From Nectonema munidae (lineage: Eukaryota > Nematomorpha > Nectonematoida > Nectonematidae): 64,000 bases of DNA. This document shows, piece after piece, positions 11,470 to 22,369 of this stretch. The translations under genes were made by a program, and so were the position numbers. The stretch is taken from positions 744,001-808,000 of the forward strand of contig JAUIRK010000969.1 of NCBI GenBank assembly GCA_030549495.1, given 5' to 3'. The first letter of the stretch is position 1; each line of letters opens with the position of its first letter. Below the pieces are notes generated by a model. It had not been told where the DNA came from. It did not search any database and worked only from the letters and a program-made list of their open reading frames with translations.

Positions 11470-14333
11470 TCTGGGTAGCATTCTTTCACAATCTTAAATC
11501 TAATCTAGAAAACATTACCCTGATACAACAAATAATGTCGAAATATCTGCTCTTCAACTTAACAAATCCATCACAGCGAGCATTCACGCCGCAACTCCTA
11601 CAAACCAGCTCCCTAAAAGACAGCACGCTCCTTTTTGGTACTGTACTTAAAACGACGTCAAACAACAATTACGCAAATCCTTAAAAAATCTAAGTAAAAC
11701 CAACTCTCACAGTAACATTCAACATTACTTCTTCCTTAAAACGCAATATCAATCAGAAATTAAAAAAAACAAGTCTGGAAACATTTTTGTAATCAAACTT
11801 CAACAAACTTATACACAAAAAACATACAACATCACTCTCTAATCTTCTTTCAAATAATCAAGGTTCAACATTTATCAACCACCCTTCACTTAATACTCTA
11901 TTTCCCGCCAACACTAATGTACCCGACAATATTACCCATACACTTATTAGAATGGAAACAAAAACATACCTACTAAATAACTCCATTAACTCACACCCAG
12001 AAATTACAATCAAAGAGCTAAACAAAACCATTGATTCCATGAAAACTAAATCTTCTAGCAGCCTTGACTTCATCTCCATTAAACATGTGAAAAAAGCTTA
12101 CTACATCCTCATCTTCTCAACATTTTCAACGCCTGCCTCAAACTAAGCTATTTCTCAAATATTGGGAAATTATAGAAACTAGTGGTAATGCCCAAACCAA
12201 ATCACAACCATAATTCAATCAAAAACTGGTGACTAATTTCTTTATTACCTACCCTAGGCTAAATCATTGAAAAAATCCTACAAAAGCGCATAATCCATTA
12301 CATCCTCAAATATAACCTAATACAGCCGAATCAATTCGTATACTTACCAAATAAAAACACCGAATTAGCCCTAACTCGCATAACTTTGTACCTAGAAAAA
12401 ACACTAAATAAACAAAATATCGCAACAACCACATTTCTAGACATCGAAAATGCCATCAATGCAGCATGGCATCCTGCAATCATCAACAACCTCATCGATA
12501 AAAAAAACCCTACATGCATAATCAAATTCGTAAACAACTATCTTCAAAAGCCCATTCTCATCTTGCTACATAACAACAATACATCCATCGAGAAACTAAC
12601 TCTCTCCACTCCGAAAGGGGGTAGCCTATCAGACATACTATGGCTAATTCTCATCAACCCCATTCTTAATTTCATCAACTCAAACTCCGACTTTGCCCAA
12701 ATGCTACTCTGATGATATCTTATTTACCTTATCAAATACGCTACAACTAAACAACATCAATCACACTGCGAATCTAATCACACAAATACAAACAATGGCC
12801 ACCAACTACAAAGTCTCCTTCAACTTAGATAAACTAGAACTTATACACTTCACACGAAAAAGCTCTAACCAACCATATTCTCTCTCAGAAAAGCCATTTC
12901 ATATAAGTGGGGTCTTCATCCAAAAATCTCAAAGTACATCTACAAATCTATCATACTTCCAGTCATACAATATAGCTCACTCGCCTGGGAAGTTCACTCA
13001 ATTTCCAGAACTCACTAACCCATCTCAACAAAATACATCGCCTATGCTTACTCACAATCACAAACGCATTTCACACTACTTCTACGTCAAAACTTGAACT
13101 CCTCACACATACCCTACCCTTACACCTAAAGCTAAAGAAAAACATAATTAAAAATATCTATCTACCTTTCACTTTACACCAGCACCACATAACTTCACGA
13201 ATCTTTACTCAACTCACACCTCCTCTTCGCTCACCTTTTTCAATTTCCTTCTTGAACAATATATGCCACAACTTACTCACTAACAAGTTTTACCACAACT
13301 ACACCCATACTCCCTAGTCCACCCATCGAAACCACCCCATACAAAACTCAAATATGCCACCACAAACTCTTAGCACTCAACTCCATAAAACAACGCAATT
13401 CAAATGCGCATCCCCAACTCTCCGTTTTTATCGACGGCTCTAAATCACGTAACAAAGCCACCGCTGCTTGCGCCTTTTTTAATCACAATACAAGTATTCA
13501 TACATCAAATGCACACAGACAATAACACCTCCGCATATGAAACTGAAGCCCTATCACTCCTAACATCGTGCAACCACATTATTGATAACTTAATCATCTT
13601 TACATCCAAATTCAAACACATAATCTTTTTTACAGACTGACAAAACATAATCAAGGACCTACAACTTAACAGAAAAATTCCCCTTTCAACACTAAGCCTA
13701 GCCAAAAAATTAATCAACCTTAGCAACCATTTCTCAATTAAACTATTCTGGTGCACCGCTCATTCCTCCTCATTTGAGAATTTTTTGGTAGACTTCTTAT
13801 CCAAATTCACATCCCTAACATCACAACATATCTTAACCCCAGCCCTCCCTTTATTCATTTTTGAAACATCCATAAATAACTCAATTATAAACAAATGGCT
13901 TTACTCAAATAACATACCTACCCCCTTATCCAAATTTGCAATGAATAAAAACATTACTCTTCGTCGCAACATAATAACATGGTTCACATGACATTGCCCG
14001 TGTTAGGTTTACTTCTATAATTTTAATTTGCACTCTAACCCTTTTTGCACATTTAGCTGTCCTCATATTGAAACGCCAATTCACATTATTCTCTATTGTC
14101 CAATATTTTCATCAGAACGAACAAAACTCATTGAAAAAGCACATTTACATTTTAAAGGTCTTCCCTCCTCTGTACTGAACTTTTTATCATACCCCAAGAT
14201 CATTCAACACATCTCTCTTCCTTATTATAATAGAACCATTCTTCTCAACCCACCAACACTTAACTCCACCCTTATCAAACACCATCGCATAACCATACAC
14301 AAGCAACCTAGATCATACTTTTCACCTTACTAA
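11470..14333 (+). pseudogene. LINE family A ORF2: reverse transcriptase and RNase H, broken
   Basis: The frame is repeatedly shifted but recognisable. RT segments include LPNKNTELALTRIT (about 12340-12390), a catalytic-region block ending NAAWHPAIINNL (about 12450), STPKGGSLSDILWLILINP (about 12600-12660) and CYSDDILFTL (about 12700-12730). RNase H follows with FIDGSKS (about 13430), ETEAL, FFTD and FWCTAHSSSFEN (about 13745-13785). The C-terminal knuckle-like NPFCTFSCPHIETP lies near 14035-14080. The catalytic box reads YSDD, not YADD, as in the intact relative. No copy of the endonuclease remains. Confidence 0.85.
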
Positions 14334-14379
14334 AGCTTTCTTACTTCTATTTTAGATCTCCAAGTCAACAATTGATGCA

Positions 14380-14407
14380 AGCATATCAACATACGTGGGA
14401 AAGTGCT
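14380..14407 (+). other. Family A LINE 3' stem-loop
   Basis: Outer stem AGCA (14380-14383) with TGCT (14404-14407). Inner stem CAAC/GTGG around loop ATAC, with one mismatched pair. It has the same geometry as 40741-40768 and 54857-54884. It is followed by ACCT repeats. Confidence 0.6.
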
Positions 14408-14429
14408 TAGATATCTCTTACCTACCTAC

Positions 14430-16130
14430 CTTGATTTATGCTCATTTTCTGCTTCAACTTTAAAATGTGACAAGGCAGACGATTTTTTTGATTTCAAAAA
14501 CTAGATTTCGTCTGCTGTACTATTTTTGGCTGATACAAAATAAGCTGTGAAGAATATTAAGTTCTCTTTTAATTAATTTTTTTGTATCAATTTTTTATAA
14601 TTTTTGTTTAATTCAGTCTCACATATTTTTTATGATAACGAAAATTTTTCCAAAATATTACGCTTTCTGACAGTTTTAGGACTATGCAATAAAAGGTGTA
14701 TGTATAGAAGGGGGCTGGTCGAATGTTTTTACAGTTTGGGCACTTGCAAACAGTAATAAACACGCCTATAAGATTAGTTTATCGTCCCTATAATTCCATT
14801 GATGTTTCAGCCCACCTCATTTTAAATAAAATTTTATATCCTTTAAATTTCAACTATAAAAAAATAAATTGTTTTTTAAATATTAAAATTTTACTTACAT
14901 GTTCGAGTTTTACTAGTCATATTAGTTCAAATCCTACCCATTTTGTTCCTTTAGTTCAAAAAAATGTTTACAACATGAAACCCAAAGTTTAACTTCAAAA
15001 ACACCTTGTAATTACCGCACTGTGTTGGAGAAAGATTCGGAGTAATCAGATGTGTGTTTGCCCGCTTCTTCGAAGTTCTCTATGATCACCCACGTTATTT
15101 ATAGTTATTGTATTTATGACGAACATAATTATTTTTTAAATCCATACAAATTAAGTACTCATGTCCCGCAGAGTAGCCCTATCGGGGATACTGCGTTAAT
15201 AAAAACGAAACCTAGATACATACCTCGCTGGTGCTTTTGGAAATTATGTCAATTGTGTAACTTCGGGGACTAACTAAATCGTCCAACTATAAGGTTTTGT
15301 GTGTTTCCGTTGTGCCATGTATTCCTTTGCCCTTTGAGGATTAGTGTGACGCCGGTGTTCAAAGAAATAATAATCGTCTGCTTAAAACATACAAAAATGA
15401 AAACAGACAATTATTCTTCAAGATTCTGCTCCTCAACTACTTCTATTATTTTTGTGCAACGTTCACGAAGCAAGAAAGAAATTGTTACTGAGACTGCACT
15501 CAAAACAAAGCGCCTGCAGTCTAGTATTGCACAGCAATAATTGTTGCTCAAACAGATGGTATCCGAACTGATTAGATGTTATGTATATTTAATATCTAAT
15601 GATTGGTATATTCGCATGCTTTTATATATGATTTTGTTTATTTGTGTTCGTGTTATGTCAACACGCAATGTTGTCCTTTTAGAAACCGTACTTTTTTCTA
15701 TTTCCCTCCAAGTTCAGAACAAGCGCACAAATGATGTCAAGCTATCGCTCGATAGGCTCGTGATCCTATCATTAAACGCAAAGACATCATCTTTCAATAA
15801 CAATTTATGCCTATTCACACTCGATCCGCTGCGAAAAGTCCTGACACACGCCCTACTACAACTATTTCTACTATTATCCCAACGGCATTAGCTTCTCTTT
15901 CTCCTCAATCCTATATCACTTTACTATCCGATTTACCTAATTTGAGGGTGTTTATTTCGCCTCCAATTACTTCACCTATTCCTTTCTCATACCCTTCCGC
16001 TCCCCAACGTCTGGCTCTAGCCACGGCAAAGAAACATTTCTTGTTGCGTATAAAAATAAGGATGTAATATGACTTAAAATATTGAAAACTCAAATTGGTA
16101 ATGGACACAACAATCGAAAAGAGTCTTTTT
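14430..16130 (+). other. Unassigned stretch with open frames of unknown origin
   Basis: GC content is higher than the surroundings from about 15000 to 16050. Open frames on the plus strand at 15301-15540, 15541-15891 and 15807-16067 (the last beginning MPIHTRSAAKSP) look more gene-like than the flanks, but no domain was recognised. A perfect 8-bp hairpin GCAGACGA/TCGTCTGC with a 25-base loop lies at 14475-14515. I do not assign a family or function. Confidence 0.35.
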
Positions 16131-16180
16131 TTTGTAAAATGCTTTTATTTTTATCTCATTCATCTTAAATAAATTGTTTT

Positions 16181-16475
16181 TCAAGCATGTTGAATTAAGT
16201 GGTGATATTCTTTTATAATGAAAACCAATAAAACATGTCAGATTGATTGATATATGACAGTTCTCCAAAAGAAATATTCTATCCAAATAATTATATAAAG
16301 TTTTTTACACATATATACCCATTTTATGAGCTGAGTTCAAAAATGAAACCAGAATCTTCTATTTGGTTTAAAAACATATTTATTATTAAAATTTCAAAAA
16401 TATTTTTGTAGACATTAGACATAAATTTTAAAAACTCTAATTGCGAAAACTGAGTGTTGAAATGAAACCAAGTTT
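16181..16475. repeat. Second locus of the piggyBac-like element repeats
   Basis: 16181-16325 is one arm-type unit (GTTGAATTAAGTGGTGATATTC, TATATGACAG, CACATATATACCCATTTT). It is joined directly to a centre-type unit at 16329-16475 (GAGTTCAAAAATGAAACCAG, GTAGACATTAGAC). The two satellite kinds, about 1 kb apart in the element at 5711-9688, are adjacent here, as expected of an internally deleted copy. Confidence 0.6.
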
Positions 16476-16699
16476 TTCAAGTTAAAAACTATTTGCAAAA
16501 TTATATAAATTTTAGAAAAAATTTTCTTTTGTTGTTAGTCAAACTTTTTCTTTTCAAGTAATGAAGATCTCATTTTTTTGGTGTTGTTAGTTTTTGTTGC
16601 CAAATAAATTCAGAATCTGAGGAGGGATGTAAGAATTGCAACCGTTACTGATTGGAATAAACTTAACTAATAAGTTTTTGAAATAGTTAAAACTTTTTA

Positions 16700-16754
16700 A
16701 AATTAATTCGACTTCAACTTTGCCCCCTAGAAAAAATTTCTGGGTACGCCTCTG
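16700..16754. mobile_element. Terminus of a hAT-type MITE
   Basis: The sequence ends CCCCCTAGAAAAAATTTCTGGGTACGCCTCTG, reading in reverse CAGAGGCGTACCCAG, a typical hAT end. It directly abuts hAT coding sequence starting at 16755. The opposite end was not found, so the element size is unknown. Confidence 0.5.
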
Positions 16755-19709
16755 AGGCGAATCAATTTTCAATAAAGTTTATGCGTTCTTTAAAGAGAAG
16801 GAAATTCCTTTGAGTAATATCGTTGCTTGTTCAACTGGTGCAGCTCCAGCCTTAATGGAAGACAAAAAGGTTTCCTTGCTTTCTAAAAAAACATGTTCCC
16901 AATTGTCTCACGGTTCACTGTGTTATTCATCGCGAGCACTTAGTTGCAAAAAACTTGAATGAACATCTTCATAAATCTCTTGATAACATTATGTGGTTCA
17001 CCGTAATTTCATCGTGATTCAATACAACGTCGGTATTTTCATCGTACAGTAATTACATCGTCATACTAATTTTATGCTTGACGCTCAATCTTTTTTTGTA
17101 AATATCCCTTTATAATTTTTTTAAATTACGAACTTTTGTAAATGTTCTTTAAAAACTAATTCTTAAATATAATATTTAATGACAAAAAATATCTCTTTCT
17201 GACTTTAATAGCCTTGAAATATGTTTAAATTTCTTAATATTTAAGGAATGTTAAAAAAAGTATCTAATTTAATTAAAAAAAAAAGAAGTTATGAGCAATA
17301 CCTCTAAGGTAAATCATTTAGGTCACAATTTTCAAAATCATTGACAATGCGCCGTATTCTTTCTACAGTTTCTTTATATTTTCTTTTACGACTTGGAATG
17401 TTTCAGCCTGCTATATATTGCTCAATTATAACTTTATTTCTTGCTTGTTAATTTTTCAAAATATCTAAAAATTTCCATATTGTGGGATGAGAACAACCAA
17501 CAGTTGGTCAAACAATCGATGCCATTCTTGACGAGTATTATTTGTTTTACAACCACCTTGTTTGGCGCAATCTAAACAATACCATAAGTTATGTTCAAAA
17601 CGAGGAGCTTGGCGTAATAAACGACGATTTGGGCGTCCAATCCAGGTGTCCTCAAAGTAATCTATAATAGGCTGTATTTCTTCAGGAAAATGACAATTAT
17701 CAATTAAATATTCAAAAGAGCTGATTACATCTATAACGGGAACGAATGAAATAGTTATAAGCATGCGCATTTTTAACGCAGATTCAACATCGCTTTCATA
17801 CAAATGCTGAAAACCATTTGACTGAATACTTCTAAATATACATTGAGAAAAATGAAAGAAGCAACATTTTGTTCCGCATTTGGAAAAAGTGCTTGCATTA
17901 ATTGATGCAGTTTTAAAATCCGTCATAATTGTACGAGGTGATAAATAAAACTCTAAGTCCTTTAGTTTTGAAAGAAGCGTCTTGTAGCTTTGTTCGGTTT
18001 TTTTGCCATTAGAGCATAAACAAGAGGAAAAACATCACCGTTCATGATACCATGAATTGTGTATAGTTGAGTGAATAACGGAGGTACAATTTTGAAGGTT
18101 CCGTCGGCATACCAATTACCTGCATTTGCTAATACTCTCTCGTTGAGTAGAAAATATAATTATTCGTTCAGAACCATCTTTGCTGTCAAAAAGAAGGAAA
18201 TACTCATTTGAATTTGTTTTACGGTAATCATCAGGTAAGTTCAACTGTAGTAAGCTGACTGGATTTACAGGCTGCTGTGTATTCACATTTCTCATGTTTC
18301 TTTTCAAATATTGGGGTTTTGGTAATTTACCCGCAACTATTCTTGAAGTTCCCACGAATGCTTGCGTTACGAGGACATGAGTGTTTTCTTGAGTCATACG
18401 TGCTTTCTTTGTTGTTGCATTAAGCACTCTTGTTGCTTCAAGTTGAGCAATATCACCTGCCTGATTGTGTACTCCCAATCGTTTAATTATTGAATCTTTA
18501 GATGTGTGATTTCTTGCACGACAATGGGCTCTATAGTTTTGATCACACTTCCAGAAAGTTATTTCACCACTTTCATTTTCTTTAACAAATTGACTTCCAT
18601 TTAAAACAAACTTCAGTGGCATTTTAAGGCACAAAATATCAAAAAAGATTTATTAAAGTTTTATTATAAAAGAAATATCTTTTTTTATATATACACGGAA
18701 TTTGAGAATAAGTAAAGGAAGTTAGAGGCAATGACGATAAGTCTATATTAAAGCTGCTTTTCCTGTACTTAAAACATACTTAAAGACATTTTGAGGTATG
18801 AGATTTACACACCGAAGTACGATGGTTATCAAGAGGAAATTCATTGAGGCGGTTTGACTCTCTATTTGAGACCATGATAACTTTTCTCAGAGAAAATAAA
18901 TGTGCTTCGCTAAGTACTGAGCTCATAGCTTGCAAAAGTGATGTGGCCAACTTGTAGGACGTGTTCACCATATTTAACGAGCTAAAACTGCAACTGCAAG
19001 GATATGAGGTAAATCTCATCTAGACAAAATCTGTTATTTGTGCATTCATTGAAAAACTCTTACTTTTCAGACAAAATATTGGTCGTGGAGAGCTATCCCA
19101 ATTTTCAAATTTGAATATGCTCAAAAAAGACGACGTTTGATTGTCCTACAATAGTTGATCTCCTCGTTTATTGTGAGCATTTGACCTTTCTACACAAAAA
19201 CATGACATTTAGATATCATGATCTTATTAATATAACAATACCTGGCTCGCTCATCAATCCTTTTCTTTATGATACAACAGATGAAACTAATTGTGAAACG
19301 CAAGAATTGATTCTCTTAAAAAATGACTTCGAGTCAAACCATCATATCAAACCTTTTGGATTCAACCTTGCATTCCTGAAAAATTTCCTAAATTATGGTG
19401 AAAAATTAAGATTTTTTTTCATTGCTTTTCCTACTACGTATATGGTTGAACGCAGTTTCAACAGACAGAAATCGTTTGCAAATCGCAAACAGAGGCGATT
19501 TAAGACTCCTTTTCAGCAGCATAGAATCAAATACAGAAGCCTTAGCAAATAAACATTAAACTCATCCATCGCATTGAAAAAAATATATATCTAACTTTTT
19601 AAATAAATAAAACATTTTTATGTATTTGTGTATCAATTTTTTAATAGGGGCCATTACAAAAGTTTTTGAAACTTTGGTGGGCGTTGGTATCAAAGTTTGG
19701 GAAACAGTG
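16755..19709 (+). pseudogene. hAT transposase pseudogene, split by a MULE
   Basis: Two separated stretches form one hAT protein of the ZMYM/SCAND3/ZBED5 type. The 16760-17000 part reads FFKEKEIPLSNIVACSTGAAPALM, then after a frame change HCVIHREHLVAKNLNEHLHK. The 18795-19555 part starts at HTEVRWLSRGNSLRRF, continues through DVFTIFNELKLQLQG (about 18960-19000), and ends with the hAT C-terminal FPTTYMVERSFNRQKSFANR (about 19430-19490). The family order is HC.IHRE, a short linker, then EVRWLSRG, so the MULE at 17465-18634 occupies the linker. The 3' terminus is probably 19709 (GTTTGGGAAACAGTG). Many frame breaks: dead. Confidence 0.75.
17465..18634 (-). pseudogene. FLYWCH-type Mutator-like transposase, frameshifted
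   Basis: The N-terminal 172-residue frame (18634-18116) opens with a FLYWCH-like finger, FWKCDQNYRAHCRARNHTSK. Across frame changes the core then reads WYADGTFKIVPPLFTQLYTIH and FPLVYALM (about 18115-18005), followed by TDFKTASINA, CCFFHFSQCIFRSIQSNGFQ and LYESD in the 17926-17465 frame. WYADGTF, D-F-(E/K) and CFFHF.Q are landmarks of the MULE DDE domain in animals. At least two frameshifts are needed near 18120-18010. Weakly similar 11-bp blocks ACATT(A/T)TG(T/A)GG at 16988 and 18785 may be its target duplication; terminal repeats were not found. Confidence 0.8.
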
Positions 19710-19715
19710 GTATAA

Positions 19716-20000
19716 CAGCGTTTTTCAAACTTTTTCTGAGACCCATAGCAAGAAACACAGTTTGCATCGCGACCCATAATACTTAGGTGTAATAAGACAA
19801 ACTCTGATCACTATGTTCATTTATTCAGCATCGACAATTCATATGTATATTTTTTTATGATCTGCACATCGCTTTATTTATTTGTATGAATAAAATATTA
19901 ATACTTTTAGATTTTCTTCAATTTGCTCTCCCTTGATGTCCTTTCTTTTTTGTCACGACCCATTTTATTTTTCACGTGACCCACAGTTTGAATAACGCTG
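19716..20000. mobile_element. 285-bp hAT MITE
   Basis: The left end is CAGCGTTTTTCAAACTTTTT and the right end is the near reverse complement, CCCACAGTTTGAATAACGCTG. Subterminal CGACCCAT/GACCCA motifs also mirror each other, the pattern of Charlie-like hAT elements. Flanks TGGTATAA and TGGTCTAA give an imperfect 8-bp duplication only if the terminal TG is shared. No coding. Confidence 0.7.
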
Positions 20001-20164
20001 GTCTAAATGATACTATATATCCATTAATAAAATTTAAATGATATAACCAACGAATAAATTAAAAAACTATATTTAAGTTTTTAAATGTATACATTATAAA
20101 ATATTAAAACTTCTTATATAATAATCATTATACAAGAAGCCTTAAATGTTATTTTTTTACTTAA

Positions 20165-20850
20165 ACCCCATAGACGAATTCAAAATAAAAGTAGGATTAC
20201 ACCAAGAATCGATGAAAGTCTAAATGATATAATCAAAGAAGACATAGATGAAGTTTTTTACACAGATGACATCATTTTAGTTGCAGAATCTTCTGAGTAA
20301 TTAAAAATAAAATTTGCATATGGAAAAAAACTTTCGAGGAAAAGGGGTTAAGATTAAATATGAATAAAACTAAGTGGAAGAAAAATGGTGACTCATTTAA
20401 GACAGAAAACGTAGCTTATAAGTTCGACCTTTGGGGAGTGTGCGGTAAAAGAGTTCAGCTAAATTCTATCTTGTTTTTTTGTAGTAAGTGGTTGCACAGC
20501 AGATGTTCTAAAATCAAAGGAAACTTATCTAAGATAAAAAATTTTAAGTGTATATGCTGCTCAACTTCTAAGTCTGTAGAAGGTATTGAAGAAATGGTAG
20601 AAATAAAAGAAGTATAAATTGAAAATGTTCATCAGTTCTGCTATTTAGGTGGAGTTTTAGATAGGACTTATGCGTAAAAAATTCAGTAGAGCATAGAATA
20701 AAAGTAGGATAGAAGATATTTAAATCTTTAAGCACTAGTCCATATTCTATATATCTTAAAGGTCATTTATAAAAAAGTTACATCATGTCAAGCTTAGTGT
20801 ATAGTGGTCAAAGTTGGGGTCTAAAAGAAGCTGAGAAAAATATACCATTT
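20165..20850 (+). pseudogene. RTE-like LINE fragment with PHD-like finger
   Basis: The RT catalytic box appears as FYTDDIILVAES (about 20250-20290). A cysteine-rich segment follows in another frame: a cysteine-lysine stretch, then WLHSRCSKIKGNLSKIKNFKCICC (about 20490-20562). This matches the C...C-x-W-x-H-x2-C...C-x2-C finger of the longer element at 29535-32350. Further on, FCYLGGVLD-like sequence is recognisable near 20635. Short, many breaks, ends near the minisatellite. Confidence 0.65.
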
Positions 20851-20852
20851 TT

Positions 20853-21019
20853 ACTTTAAGTTTGTCCTTTTTCAATTTAGGTTTGTCCATTTTCCATTTT
20901 AAGTTCGTCCTTTTCCAATTTAAGTTCGTCCTTTTTCAATTTAAGTTCGTCCTTTTTCATTTTAAGTTCGCCCTTTTCTATTTTAAGATCGTCCTTTTTC
21001 ATTTTAAGTTTGTCCTTTT
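20853..21019. repeat. 21-bp minisatellite, eight units
   Basis: GTCCTTTTTCAATTTAAGTTC-type units recur with GTCC or GCCC at 20864, 20885, 20907, 20928, 20949, 20970, 20991 and 21012, so the period is 21-22 bp. Because 21 is a multiple of three, both strands stay open. The minus strand reads a charged heptad KKDELKL/EKDELKM repeated about six times. No start or flanking gene supports expression. Confidence 0.85.
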
Positions 21020-21059
21020 TAAAAAGCTCAAAAAGTCTGTTTTATAAACAGATTGACCT

Positions 21060-22360
21060 TGTTAGCTATATTTTGTAATGAAAAATTGGATTCGAACTTA
21101 AATTCTCCAGACAACATTTTTTGTAATTAATAAACAAAATATTTTTTTCTCGCTTGGAAACTGTGCTTTTCAGGGTCTACATGGCTTTTATCCATTCAGC
21201 TAATTTCAATTGTTACTTAGGGTCAAGGGAGTTTGACCACTTGATAGCCGCTGTGAACATTGTCCATATGGTGAATTTAAAAAGAGTCGCATGCTATTAA
21301 ACTCCGTTTTTGTTAAAAGTTCGAAAATGAAAGCTTCAAATTTTTTGAAACGAAACAAGTATGACCTCTTTAACCATCCTCACTTCATTTTTTATTCACA
21401 TGAATTACAACATTACTAAGAAACTTTTCCTTTGAAATAGTGTTTTGGCCAACTGACTATTCACACAAAAGCACAGTCAAATCATTTTTCATCTCATGAC
21501 AAAAACAAATTTTATGACATTATAAGTTAACAGTTCTATATATAGGTAAGTTCAAATAAAATAGAAGATTCAACCATATTCGCAAAACAAATGCGAAATT
21601 ACGGTGATAGCTTTTTTTGTTTGAAATATAATTCTAAATTATCTACGAAAAAAACTAAATCACGAAAAATCTGAAAGTTCGTAATGATTTCGATCTTTGG
21701 TATGTTTTATTTTATCGAACCTGCAAGTTTTAAATAAATTTATTAAGTTGAAGCGCATTACTTGAGTGATAGGATATTCCAATCAATAAGATTTTGTGAA
21801 TTATTTGTTAACCACAAACACTTGTAATATGATCCATAGCATATATTGTAAAAATGAGTGATATTAAATCTAATAAAACAAGATTAAATAGCAAATTACT
21901 TACTTAATTTATATAATATGAAATAGTGATAAAAGATTCCTGCTAAAAGACGACATAATTGAGAGCACTCTTTCTTACGTTGCAATATTTTTTTATTTGC
22001 AAAGTCTTTGAAAATATTTTCATTGTCAATAATTTTACAAATTATATTTTCTAGAGATAGATCTTAGAAGAATATAGAAAAGGCTTTAACAGTGACTGTC
22101 ACTGCCTGGGAGGACCTTAAGTGTGGAGCACAATGTGATAAAAAGTCAAATAGACTTAAAAGTTAAAACCGCCCCATTTAGGTCCTAAGGGCTTAGAAGG
22201 GCCTTAGGTTAAACCTTTCTCTCTCATACGCGCTCATTGTGGATTAATGGATTATATCTAATTAAACTATAGAAAAAAAAAGGAAGTAGAAATATTAAAA
22301 ACTATTTTGTATAAACATTTTGAAAATAGAGAACTATTTGGTTTAATTAGATTCATATTT
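21060..22360. other. Gene-free stretch downstream of SART3
   Basis: No exon, repeat boundary or RNA gene recognised. It should contain the SART3 3' untranslated region on the minus strand: a TTTATT at 21992-21997 (AATAAA on the minus strand) is the nearest polyadenylation-signal match, about 370 bp beyond the stop codon. Confidence 0.4.
21992..21997 (-). terminator. Candidate SART3 polyadenylation signal
   Basis: AATAAA on the minus strand, the first exact hexamer downstream of the SART3 stop. In DNA this AT-rich such hexamers are common by chance, so the call is weak. Confidence 0.25.
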
Positions 22361-22369
22361 GCAAAAAAA

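Larger units (their letters stand above)
10500..14430 (+). mobile_element. Decayed family A LINE (RNase H-bearing)
   Basis: This is a relative of the elements at 40707-45816 and 62073-64000. An ORF1 start (10732), an RT and RNase H region (11470-14333) and the family 3' end (14375-14430) are present in order. The 3' end carries the conserved stem-loop and a short ACCT-repeat tail. The endonuclease domain and the ORF1 zinc knuckles are missing: the interval 10937-11460 holds a MITE-like terminus and non-coding AT-rich DNA instead. Numerous stops and frame changes make it an old, dead copy. Confidence 0.85.

Noticed and set aside
14475-14515. 8-bp perfect hairpin as an RNA gene
   Set aside because: An isolated stem with a 25-base loop; no tRNA arms, box motifs or terminator.
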